Positions 1 to 6,628 of a DNA stretch of 16,640 nt are shown piece after piece. Numbering within the stretch: the first letter of the stretch is position 1; every line of letters begins with the position of its first letter. The DNA is from Bacteroidota bacterium (GTDB lineage: Bacteria; Bacteroidota; Bacteroidia; Chitinophagales; Chitinophagaceae), in the NCBI GenBank assembly GCA_023423015.1, contig JAFAGE010000313.1:1-16640 (forward strand). Direction: 5' to 3'. Below the pieces are notes generated by a model. That model was given only the letters and a program-made list of their open reading frames with translations. It was not told where the DNA came from and did no database searches. A program made the translations under genes and the position numbers.

Positions 1-48
1 CCGTTCCCCGTTTTCCGCTCTCCGTTCTCCGTTCTCGCTCTCCGTTTT
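1..48. repeat. Degenerate heptamer tandem repeat (CCGTTCT units)
   Basis: The first 48 bases split cleanly into 7-base units of consensus CCGTTCT: CCGTTCC, CCGTTTT, CCGCTCT, CCGTTCT, CCGTTCT, a 6-base CGCTCT, and CCGTTTT. The reverse complement of the unit is AGAACGG, the same unit seen in the opposite orientation at 9168-9193. The array may extend to the left of the window. There is no coding frame in it. Its role is unknown. Confidence 0.85.
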
Positions 49-132
49 ATTTTTAACGTAAATGGATGTGGAAACATCAGGCGATTGCATCTTTTGAGTT
101 ATCGGGTGTCAACCAATTCATTTTCATAAACA

Positions 133-918
133 ATGCGCTACCTGCAGAACGGACAAACGCTGGCCAACAATAACAGAAGGTATTACGCCGATGGCGTGAT
201 TGTGAGCGACAATCTTTATCATCAAACAGTTTTTGAAGGATGGCACGCTCACGAAAACGCCCATCTGACCTTTTTGGTAAATGGGGGCACGGTAGAAGAC
301 CGTGGCAACACGCAGGTAGTTAACGAGCCCGGAAATATCGTCACATACCAGGCCGGTGAGCGGCACCGAAACCGCCACACAGTTCATCCTTCGCGCAACA
401 TCAATATCGAACTGGAGCAAAGCTTTTTTGACACATACGATATCGACGCCACTTTGTTGGAGAAGTTGAAAGATAGTCATCCGTCTGCCGCACTCACCGT
501 TACATCAGTATTGCACGAGGTAATGTTTGCGGGTGACGCGGATCGTATTCACTCAGCTATGCTGGAGCTACTCACTGCAACATCGAAACCAACAACCTGT
601 AACACACCATTGTGGGTTTCCAAAGTTAAACAACAGCTGCACGACTGCTGGAACGAGAATGTATCACTCAAACATCTGGCGAAGAATTGTGATGTGCACC
701 CTGTAACCATCAGCAAATACTTCAGTGCTTATTTTGGATGCACTATGCTCGAATATGTTCGCAAACTACGTGTGCAAAAATCGCTATTGATGATAACTGA
801 TAAGCGGTCGCTTACCGATGTTGCTTACGAATGTGGCTTTTTCGACCAGAGCCATTTTATACACGCCTTCAAAGCCGAAACAGGTTTTCTTCCGCGCGAA
901 TGGAAGCAAATGCGTTGA
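133..918 (+). CDS. AraC-family transcriptional regulator
   Basis: This 261-residue protein is a transcription activator or repressor of the AraC/XylS type. The N-terminal part (about residues 20-100) looks like a small cupin-type sensing domain, with a WHAHENAH stretch at 37-44 followed by a glycine turn. The C-terminal part carries two helix-turn-helix motifs. The first is around 178-200 (LKHLAKNCDVHPVTISKYF). The second is around 227-256, with the usual A-ECGF-DQSHF-FK---G--P--W pattern. The ligand and targets cannot be read from the sequence. The gene ends four bases before the convergent S41 peptidase gene. There is no Shine-Dalgarno site before the ATG, as usual in Bacteroidota. The family call is secure; the regulon is unknown. 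Confidence 0.93.
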   Translation: MRYLQNGQTLANNNRRYYADGVIVSDNLYHQTVFEGWHAHENAHLTFLVNGGTVEDRGNTQVVNEPGNIVTYQAGERHRNRHTVHPSRNINIELEQSFFDTYDIDATLLEKLKDSHPSAALTVTSVLHEVMFAGDADRIHSAMLELLTATSKPTTCNTPLWVSKVKQQLHDCWNENVSLKHLAKNCDVHPVTISKYFSAYFGCTMLEYVRKLRVQKSLLMITDKRSLTDVAYECGFFDQSHFIHAFKAETGFLPREWKQMR

Positions 919-922
919 ATGT

Positions 923-1906
923 TCAACGTTCAGCAGATTTGCTTTTATTTATCAACTGAAATATTTGCTCCAATTCTGATCCTTCGCCTGTAACCACATC
1001 AGGTATCACGCCTTTACCTTCCCAGTTTTTATCGGTGCCTGTTAAAGTGGGTGCTGCAGTGGAAACTGAAAGATAGAGGTGCCGGTTTATCGGGTACCAC
1101 GAGTTCATGTGTGCACCACCTCCTGAAGGTTGGCCAACAATAATGGCTCTTCGTGTTTGCTGAAGCGAGAATGCTACGGCCTCTGCCGCGGAGAATGTTT
1201 TTTTATTGACGATGATGTACAGCGGATTTGTGTATTTTGGTTCGGTCAACCAGGACACTGTATGATCGATCTGTTGTTGCTGCGCACGATTCTTCAACTG
1301 CAGTAAAGGAGTACCCTTTGGCAAAAAGAACGACTCGATTACGCTGCCAATGCTGCTGCCACCGCCGCCGTTGTTGCGCAAGTCTATGATTAACGCGCGT
1401 GTATTAGCTACAAATTTCATGGAAGAGATGAGTACAGGCAGGCTTTTTTCGGAGATGTTTATTTCGCTGAGGCGGATGTAGCCGATGTTGCAGTCAAGCA
1501 CCTTTACTTCCTTGAATCCGAAATTGTTCTGCACAGCTTTTTGGCCATAGTAGAACGGATCTTCGCTGTTGCTTAGCTGTGAGGTATCGGGCGTTGAAAG
1601 TTCTTTAACCATCTGTGTGTCGTATCGCACGTACATGTGTCCATCGTTGCTGGCCGTTTTCAGGTCGTGCGTAAGGGCAGAGTCGACCGCCTTCCACGAA
1701 GGCAGGTTATCGTAGTGTGCTGCTTTGTGTTTTGCGGCTATCGCATTGGCAATTTGCGCGGCTTTATCGGCAAACACGTAATTGTTTCTCACCAGGCTGA
1801 TGATGGAGTCGACAGCCTGTTTAATTTCCTGTTTTGTGGGTTGCTGTGCAGCGGTCGACGCTATGCAGTATAACAAGAGGCAGCACAGAGTGATGTTGCG
1901 GTTCAT
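923..1906 (-). CDS. Secreted S41-family peptidase (IRBP/tail-specific protease type)
   Basis: This 327-residue protein starts with a signal peptide (residues 1-20, cleaved near TAA-QQ), so it probably acts in the periplasm or outside the cell. An N-terminal helical segment (25-85) is followed by DGHMYV at 88-93. The S41 core comes next: GYIRLSEI (142-149), DLRNNGGGG (175-183) and the nucleophile motif TFSAAE (237-242, Ser239 the expected catalytic serine). It ends with VGQPSGGGAH (257-266) and NWEGKGVIPDV (294-304). The VG-P-GGGAH and GKGV-PDV pattern is that of the interphotoreceptor retinoid-binding-protein-like branch, not of CtpA with its PDZ domain; no PDZ is visible. Proteins of this branch cleave peptides, but the substrate here is unknown. 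It is transcribed toward the AraC gene with a four-base gap. Confidence 0.9.
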   Translation of the reverse strand: MNRNITLCCLLLYCIASTAAQQPTKQEIKQAVDSIISLVRNNYVFADKAAQIANAIAAKHKAAHYDNLPSWKAVDSALTHDLKTASNDGHMYVRYDTQMVKELSTPDTSQLSNSEDPFYYGQKAVQNNFGFKEVKVLDCNIGYIRLSEINISEKSLPVLISSMKFVANTRALIIDLRNNGGGGSSIGSVIESFFLPKGTPLLQLKNRAQQQQIDHTVSWLTEPKYTNPLYIIVNKKTFSAAEAVAFSLQQTRRAIIVGQPSGGGAHMNSWYPINRHLYLSVSTAAPTLTGTDKNWEGKGVIPDVVTGEGSELEQIFQLINKSKSAER

Positions 1907-1923
1907 AGCCTTGCTTATTACAC

Positions 1924-1951
1924 CAAAGCAACAACATCCCGTAATTGCAAA
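1924..1951 (-). promoter_or_regulatory. Possible Bacteroidota-type promoter for the S41 peptidase gene
   Basis: Read on the minus strand, a TTTG (1948-1951) is followed after 16 bases by TTGCTTTG (1924-1931), one mismatch from the -7 consensus TAnnTTTG. Transcription would start a few bases before the ATG at 1906. The spacing is at the short end of the usual range, so this is tentative. Confidence 0.28.
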
Positions 1952-1962
1952 ATTGTATATAA

Positions 1963-2304
1963 TTAGCGCGGCCTCACCAACTCCACCAGTTTCTTCGGCG
2001 CCACAGTACAGTATGCGGTGGTAAGTGCATCTGCAAACAAGTCTTTCTTCACTTTTTTAAGTTCAATGAGCGTCCAGCCCTGTTTGCCCCATTTATTGTC
2101 GACCGGGTAGATGATGTTTTTATCGATGGCACAAAATACACTTTGGTCAACCTCAGATAGCCTGATGCATGCACGATTCAGTTTTGCGTCGTACGTTGCG
2201 AATATTTTCTTATTTACGCGAAACGATGTTTTCTCGAAGTGTGGTTCCTCTGTTACTTCCGGCAGCTTAAATGCCATTTGCCTCATTTGGACGATGGTTA
2301 ACAT
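1963..2304 (-). CDS. MmcQ/YjbR-family DNA-binding-like protein
   Basis: This is a 113-residue cytosolic protein with no signal or membrane segment. The pattern is that of the YjbR/MmcQ family (CyaY-like fold). LPEVTEEPHFEKTSFRV near the N terminus is followed by a KIFATYDAKLNRACIRLS strand pair. The W-KQGWTLIELKKVKKDLFADALTTAY block lies near the end. The length is typical of the family. The family is named for DNA binding seen in one structural study, but its role in the cell is not established. The start ATG at 2304 fits the usual family start. It lies 56 bases upstream of the S41 gene on the same strand and could be co-transcribed with it, although nothing links the functions. Confidence 0.85.
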   Translation of the reverse strand: MLTIVQMRQMAFKLPEVTEEPHFEKTSFRVNKKIFATYDAKLNRACIRLSEVDQSVFCAIDKNIIYPVDNKWGKQGWTLIELKKVKKDLFADALTTAYCTVAPKKLVELVRPR

Positions 2305-2488
2305 GAGTGCTGGTTGATTAAAAGATATTCCGATTACACAAACTTAGTATTTGTTGTGACGACCTTTGAGGAGTGAGGTCATTCTTATGGTTTTTCACGT
2401 TTGAATTTTAATTCGCAGTTCCGCGCTTTTATGCTACTTTAATTGTTCTCACCAGTGTTCGACGGAAAGCCCTAAAATAAACCTTGCC

Positions 2489-3454
2489 ATGAAATTAGTA
2501 CTGCAGGCAGTCATTGCCATTTTCGTCTTCTCAGCTTGTCAAAAAGATTTATCGGTAAAAGATGGAGCTATCACGGGTGAAGTTATAGGCAGCGACGCTT
2601 TATCTCCATTGCCATGTCACTCCACTTCGTTTGTAACCAATTACGCTGTCAAGCCAGGCGAAGTGCCTCCTTTCCGATTCACAAAAACGCTTTATTCCGA
2701 TTCGAGGGTGAAAAGCATAAATATGCTTTCTCGTGCTAACCCGATTCATTCGGCATATAAGAAGCAGGCTTACGAACTGATTGGCACATTTTCGTATTCG
2801 TATCGCAAGGCGAAGTTCGTTGGCACCGAAGAACTATGGGAGTATTACAAAACCAGCACAGGAGCTGGCGCCAGAAAATCTGTTTCAAAAAAGAAATGGG
2901 AGTACGAATTTGAATTCGATGAGAACGGGTACTGCTTTGTTGTTTATGGTGTTGACGGTCCTAATATGTGGAACTATCACGAATTGTTATACATTATTTA
3001 CAATCGTGAAAACCCGGCTGCTATAGATTTTGTAAAGGTTACAGAGAATCCTTATGTAACACCTGACAAATATTATTCCGCCATCAATGATTCGTATGGA
3101 AATCTGCTCTCGTTTGAAGGTTCTGAGCATTGGGGCGGACCTGAGAGCAGATTTTATTCGCGTCCATCTTTTACTTACGACTACACCATTCCGGCAACAA
3201 ACAAGCGATACAATTATACACCTACCCAAAATTTGATTAGCCGGCACTATAGCCTGCTTGAAGTGATGCAGTGGCTTCCTCCATCTAAACACCAGCGAAA
3301 AACTGCGGCAGGAATATTTTATCCATATTACAGTGGATATAAGGTTGTGCAGAGCCAGGTGTACAAGAATCAGAAGTTTGATTCGAAAGGAAATTTATTG
3401 TCGTACACCTATGCCGACAACGTGCTGCAAAAAACAACCTGGTTTTGCAAATAG
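2489..3454 (+). CDS. Putative lipoprotein of unknown function
   Basis: I do not recognise a family for this 321-residue protein. It begins with a lipoprotein signal peptide: MK, a hydrophobic stretch, and the lipobox FSAC with Cys17 as the lipidation site, followed by QKD. It should therefore be anchored in the cell envelope, probably the outer membrane. The mature part is rich in Tyr, Lys, Ser and aromatic strands. The last 30 residues (around YKNQKFDSKGNLLSYTYAD) resemble the YD/beta-hairpin repeats common in Bacteroidota surface lipoproteins. Two further cysteines lie at the end region and around residue 43. It stands alone between divergent and convergent neighbours, ending four bases from the next minus-strand gene. 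Good codon use and the signal peptide argue for a real gene. Confidence 0.75.
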   Translation: MKLVLQAVIAIFVFSACQKDLSVKDGAITGEVIGSDALSPLPCHSTSFVTNYAVKPGEVPPFRFTKTLYSDSRVKSINMLSRANPIHSAYKKQAYELIGTFSYSYRKAKFVGTEELWEYYKTSTGAGARKSVSKKKWEYEFEFDENGYCFVVYGVDGPNMWNYHELLYIIYNRENPAAIDFVKVTENPYVTPDKYYSAINDSYGNLLSFEGSEHWGGPESRFYSRPSFTYDYTIPATNKRYNYTPTQNLISRHYSLLEVMQWLPPSKHQRKTAAGIFYPYYSGYKVVQSQVYKNQKFDSKGNLLSYTYADNVLQKTTWFCK

Positions 3455-3458
3455 TTGT

Positions 3459-3845
3459 TTATTGAAGTGCAATCAAAAAAGAGCTAAAGTTCACTTTTCC
3501 AGAACCTCTCCCATCTTCAAATAGATTGTCTTGTTCTGCCGAAAGGAAGAGGTTTATTTTGTCTTCTCCTATCGTTCCAAATTGCGAAACGTTTTGTTCC
3601 AAATAGTCGCGTGGCACTTTCAATATGTGAAATTGATCGCCATCGGTCCCAACCCTGCACAACAGGTAAAGGTGTGCAAATTCTTTAGACGTTATGCGGT
3701 CTTTGGGAATTTTGATCCACCAGGCATTTCTCTTCGTCCATGATATGTCCGGCGTATATAGCTTGGAAGTAAACATTTGCTTGCTGCTGGGTGATTCACC
3801 AATAGTACTTTCAAGCCGTGACAACGCGTCTTTCCTTATAGACAA
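3459..3845 (-). CDS. Conserved-looking protein of unknown function, start uncertain, possibly 5'-truncated
   Basis: The open frame gives a 128-residue protein without signal or membrane segments. It has a well-structured sequence: NAWWIKIPKDRI around 39-50, a strand LYLLCRVGTDGDQFHILKVP, then INLFLSAEQDNLFEDGRG and a GKVNFSSFL end. This reads like the C-terminal domain of a soluble protein, but I cannot name the family. The start is doubtful. The longest version needs a TTG codon at 3843-3845. The frame stays open upstream to a TGA at 3870-3872 with no ATG. The first ATG is internal (codon 24, base 3776) and would give 105 residues. The gene may therefore use TTG, use the internal ATG, or be the surviving 3' end of a longer gene. 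It converges on the upstream lipoprotein gene with a four-base gap. Confidence 0.6.
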   Translation of the reverse strand: MSIRKDALSRLESTIGESPSSKQMFTSKLYTPDISWTKRNAWWIKIPKDRITSKEFAHLYLLCRVGTDGDQFHILKVPRDYLEQNVSQFGTIGEDKINLFLSAEQDNLFEDGRGSGKVNFSSFLIALQ

Positions 3846-4027
3846 TATGATGAGTTTTCTTAAACTTAATCAATTCGGGCGATGTAAGAATCGTGAGTTG
3901 TTCGGAATTCGTACAAATAATTGAGTTTAAACTTCCGTATATTAGGATACTCAATTACCCGCGCCCGCTTCGTGCCCGCACTAACGCCAATTCCTATCCA
4001 TACATCACTTTTCTAAATTTTATTATC

Positions 4028-4573
4028 ATGAAAATGAACCTGTCATTCGGATCATTTCTCCTGCTGGTATTGGCTCTGTTTGTAAACCCTTCCTGCGAGA
4101 AAGAGGCGAAAACTGATTCTCCCGAATCATCCAGCATTTCTTTAGCTGATGCATCTTCGGCCAAACTGGAATCGAAGCTGCTAAAATCGTTGCGTAGTGC
4201 AACGTCGCGCTACAATTCAACCACCCAGGCCGAGAAAGCCGGTTACCTGGAAACAGATGAATGCGTTGCTGTACCAGGACTCGGCGGAATGGGTTACCAC
4301 TGGGTAAATGAAACATTGGTTGATCCCGAATTCAACCCGTTAGAGCCCGAAGTGATGCTGTATGCCAAAGCGCCGAATGGTAAACTGCGCCTGGTGGCTG
4401 TTGAATACATCGTGATTAACGTAGGGCAGCCCCGCCCATCAATCGACGGCCACCTGTTCGACATTGGCGGCACCCCGGTACCCGTACCACATTGGAGCCT
4501 GCACGTGTGGCTATACGAAGAAAACCCCACCGGCATCTTCGAGCCCTGGAACCCGGTGATTAGTTGCCAGTAG
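4028..4573 (+). CDS. Small lipoprotein of a conserved, unnamed family
   Basis: The 181-residue product begins with a lipoprotein signal peptide ending in the lipobox VNPSC (Cys23), so it is a lipidated envelope protein. I chose the ATG at 4028 because it places the signal peptide at the N terminus; the frame is open upstream, but that extension has no signal character. The mature protein has a low-complexity Ser/Ala/Lys linker (about 24-60). A compact domain follows, with GLGGMGYHWVNE, a DPEFNPLEPEVMLYA segment, PNGKLRLVAVEYIV, GQPRPSIDGHLFD and a final PVPHWSLHVWLYEENPTG. Several conserved-looking His, Trp and acidic residues suggest a binding pocket, perhaps for metal, but that is a guess. 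I recall similar MGYHWVN/HWSLHVWLY proteins annotated only as hypothetical in many bacteria. A weak -7-like TAAATTTT lies at 4014-4021. Confidence 0.78.
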   Translation: MKMNLSFGSFLLLVLALFVNPSCEKEAKTDSPESSSISLADASSAKLESKLLKSLRSATSRYNSTTQAEKAGYLETDECVAVPGLGGMGYHWVNETLVDPEFNPLEPEVMLYAKAPNGKLRLVAVEYIVINVGQPRPSIDGHLFDIGGTPVPVPHWSLHVWLYEENPTGIFEPWNPVISCQ

Positions 4574-4682
4574 TCTTTAGGTACTATGATATTCCCCTTT
4601 CTTGATCAGAGCACAGGTTGCACTGATGAGACATGTTATGTATTGCCTTTCATTTCACACCCACCTGGTGCGAAGATTACTG

Positions 4683-4720
4683 TTTGATCGATCTTAACTG
4701 CCTTTGATTTGCTATTTTAG
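4683..4720 (+). promoter_or_regulatory. Possible promoter for the restriction endonuclease gene
   Basis: TTTG at 4683-4686 and TATTTTAG at 4713-4720 (one mismatch from TAnnTTTG) lie just upstream of the ATG at 4733. The 26-base spacer is longer than usual. It is the best candidate in the 159-base gap after the preceding lipoprotein gene, in which I see nothing else. Confidence 0.25.
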
Positions 4721-4732
4721 GGAATCAAGCAG

Positions 4733-5929
4733 ATGAGCAAAATCATTCCATTCGAAGATCTTGCCAATCAAGATCTATATGTTGATGCTATTTATGAAGG
4801 TGGTAACGTGACCGGTCTCGCGTCTGATCCTTTGTCTAAAATCCTTCCAGGAATTGGGAATCAAGGAGGATTTAGAGCTTCAGGAAAAGGAGAGAATAAG
4901 AAGTTTGTGGTTCTATACTCAAGCGGTGAAGACAAAGACTGGCCTGATTCGCTGAATCCGAGTACAGGCCAGTTTATATATTTTGGTGATAACAAGAGTC
5001 CGGGACACGAATTGCACGACACTCAACGAGGAGGGAACCTTATTCTGCGAAACGTATTCGAGGATCTTCATACTTCCAAAAGAGAAACAATTCCGCCATT
5101 TTTCATATTTCAAAAATATCCTACAGCACGAAGTAACAGGTCGGTTCAATTTAAGGGCGTAGCGGTTCCAGGATTTCCTGGGATCTCATTCACCGACGAT
5201 CTAGTTGCCATTTGGAAAGCGACAAACCAGCAGCGTTTTCAGAATTATCGAGCAATGTTCACTGTGTTAGATGTTCCGAAAATTTCAAGAGAATGGATAG
5301 ATAACTTGAACAATGGAATCCCGCTTTTAGGAGCACCATCTACGTGGCTTAAGTGGGTGCAAAAAGGAAGCTACACTCCGTTGGCAGCAGAACCTACTAC
5401 AATTATCAGGTCCGATAAAGACCAAATTCCAGATACCGAGGCGAAGCGTGAGATTCTCAGAACAGTTTGGGAGCATTTTAAAGATTCACCCATCGCATTC
5501 GAAAGCTTTGCAGCGAGGATTTTTCAAATGCACGACCAAAGAGTAATAATTGATGAAGTTACGCGAGCCTCTGTTGACGGAGGAAGGGATGCTTTTGGCA
5601 GGTATCTGCTTGGCCTAAACGAAGATCCAGTATATGCTGAATTTTCGCTCGAGGCTAAATGCTATAGACCCCCGCTTAATGGATCTGTTCCGAATACAGT
5701 TGGAGTGAAAGAAGTGTCGCGATTAATTTCAAGGATCAAACACCGGCAATTTGGTGTCCTGGTTACAACATCATTGATTGCAAGACAGGCGTATGAAGAA
5801 GTAAGGATAGATAAACATCCTGTGATATTTTTCTGTGGTAGAGATATCGCTGAGATACTAATTAAAAATGGCTACAGTGAACCTTCGCAAGTAAGTCAAA
5901 TGTTGCATGCAGAGTTTGCACTAGGATAA
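4733..5929 (+). CDS. AspBHI-like, probably modification-dependent restriction endonuclease
   Basis: This 398-residue cytosolic protein has two parts. The N-terminal half (about 1-215) matches the AspBHI-type recognition domain as I know it: PFEDLANQDLYVDAIYEGG, GNQGGFR, the LHDTQRGGN segment, and FQNYRAMFTVLDV near 169-181. The C-terminal half (about 240-395) is an Mrr-type nuclease of the PD-(D/E)xK fold. It has FESFAARIF at 256-264, DGGRDAFGRY at 282-291 (Asp282 or Asp286 the likely metal ligand), EAKCY at 307-311 (Glu307, Lys309), and the trailing QFGVLVTTS helix-strand pair (339-347). AspBHI is known to cut DNA containing 5-methylcytosine through an SRA-like N domain. That this protein also reads 5mC is inference. 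No methyltransferase is adjacent, which fits a stand-alone modification-dependent enzyme acting against modified phage or foreign DNA. The gene looks AT-richer, with more AGA/AGG arginine codons than the permease gene downstream, suggesting acquisition by transfer. Confidence 0.88.
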   Translation: MSKIIPFEDLANQDLYVDAIYEGGNVTGLASDPLSKILPGIGNQGGFRASGKGENKKFVVLYSSGEDKDWPDSLNPSTGQFIYFGDNKSPGHELHDTQRGGNLILRNVFEDLHTSKRETIPPFFIFQKYPTARSNRSVQFKGVAVPGFPGISFTDDLVAIWKATNQQRFQNYRAMFTVLDVPKISREWIDNLNNGIPLLGAPSTWLKWVQKGSYTPLAAEPTTIIRSDKDQIPDTEAKREILRTVWEHFKDSPIAFESFAARIFQMHDQRVIIDEVTRASVDGGRDAFGRYLLGLNEDPVYAEFSLEAKCYRPPLNGSVPNTVGVKEVSRLISRIKHRQFGVLVTTSLIARQAYEEVRIDKHPVIFFCGRDIAEILIKNGYSEPSQVSQMLHAEFALG

Positions 5930-6211
5930 CGCGCGCAATACACGCTGGATCATTCCCAAAATTGCTTGCGACCTGGCTGTGTTCATGGAGTAATCATCAC
6001 GCTTAATAAGTCCATACTTCATACCAAACCACTCAACGAATTCTTCCGGTTCTCCACCCTCTTCAAACCACGACGTAATCACATCGTAGTTAACACCTGC
6101 ATCTGAGCACGAAACACAATATCTGTCCCTCATCAGGAAGTCTATTCTCTCTATGTACTCTTTCAATGGGATCATAATAGTTCGGCAGCTAATGACAGCA
6201 AAATACGACAT
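5921..6211 (-). CDS. Small acidic protein of unknown function, convergent with the endonuclease gene
   Basis: The frame encodes 96 residues. A second in-frame ATG at codon 13 (base 6175) gives an 84-residue protein beginning MIPLKEYIERIDFL. I think that start is at least as likely, because the first 12 residues look unrelated to the compact rest. The body has a DYDVI-like helix and an EEGGEPEEFVEWFGMKYGL segment, a helix-turn of the kind seen in small conserved bacterial proteins whose chains end -EFVEWF--KY-L. I cannot give a function. It contains two Cys in RYCVSCSD. It converges on the restriction endonuclease gene and the coding ends overlap by 9 bases, so the two messages would be complementary at their 3' ends. 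It may have arrived with the endonuclease, but nothing proves a functional link. Confidence 0.6.
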   Translation of the reverse strand: MSYFAVISCRTIMIPLKEYIERIDFLMRDRYCVSCSDAGVNYDVITSWFEEGGEPEEFVEWFGMKYGLIKRDDYSMNTARSQAILGMIQRVLRALS

Positions 6212-6345
6212 CAGCTTGTAGTCCGCAATGAGGTTTTCTCACCTGATCTCCGGAAAATTGTCAATGCGAGCACGAGTCTAGTCTCAAACCAAATAAATTT
6301 CTCTCGTCTGCATAGCTGTCAAAATAAGAGATGCATCAAGGTCCC

Positions 6346-6360
6346 TTTTAAGCCTTAAAA
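6346..6360. promoter_or_regulatory. Perfect palindrome TTTTAAG-C-CTTAAAA
   Basis: Arms TTTTAAG (6346-6352) and CTTAAAA (6354-6360) are perfect inverted copies around one central base. The spacer is too short for an RNA hairpin, so a dimeric DNA-binding protein is the more natural reading. It lies between the small minus-strand gene (start 6211 or 6175) and the permease gene. The AT content makes chance occurrence possible. Confidence 0.35.
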
Positions 6361-6388
6361 AATTCTGAATTAGTCATTCGCCTATCAC

Positions 6389-6470
6389 TCTCCTAGCAAT
6401 CATGTTCGTATCTGGTAGCAATCTGGTATACTCAATGAAGCTACAAGTATGCTAGAAGATTGCTAGGAGA
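6389..6470. repeat. 13-base perfect inverted repeat with internal TAGCAATC copies
   Basis: TCTCCTAGCAATC (6389-6401) and its exact reverse complement GATTGCTAGGAGA (6458-6470) are separated by 56 bases. Inside lies a second pair, GTAGC (6415-6419) with GCTAC (6440-6444). The octamer TAGCAATC occurs at 6394-6401 and again at 6416-6423, 22 bases apart, and inverted at 6458-6465. TCTGGTA is also repeated at 6411-6417 and 6422-6428. The arrangement could be an RNA/DNA hairpin, a multi-site operator, or the ends of a very small mobile element. No target-site duplication is visible. Confidence 0.75.
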
Positions 6471-6628
6471 AACGAAGGAGCATGCTTGTTTGCACCTCTC
6501 CACCCGATACACCTACCGTATCATTTCCGAACATGGAAACGCGGAAGGTAAAAGCGTAACCATCCTGATCCTGAACCACTTGACTCGATGGCACTTTAGT
6601 TGGATGGTGTGTGTCTCAATCGGTCGTT

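Larger units (their letters stand above)
6212..6628. other. 417-base gene-free stretch before the permease gene
   Basis: I see no convincing gene here. The left half (to about 6470) is AT-rich and carries a palindrome at 6346-6360 and a large inverted repeat at 6389-6470. The right half (about 6470-6610) is more GC-rich and has a continuous plus-strand frame in which a stretch reads TRYTYRIISEHGNAEGKSV. It has no ATG start and runs out of frame into the permease gene. This may be a decayed gene remnant or chance. Confidence 0.5.

Noticed and set aside
124..480. Minus-strand open frame opposite the AraC gene
   Set aside because: It is a shadow of the AraC coding frame, which has both helix-turn-helix motifs.
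3893..4027. 45-residue N-terminal extension of the small lipoprotein
   Set aside because: It would bury the lipoprotein signal peptide that begins at the ATG at 4028.
6389..6470. Inverted repeat as a clear miniature transposable element
   Set aside because: No target-site duplication is visible and no second copy occurs in the window, so only the repeat itself is reported.
6611..6628. GTG at 6611 as the start of the permease
   Set aside because: The ATG at 6629 gives the usual MFRNYLL-type beginning of the family; the six extra residues have no support.
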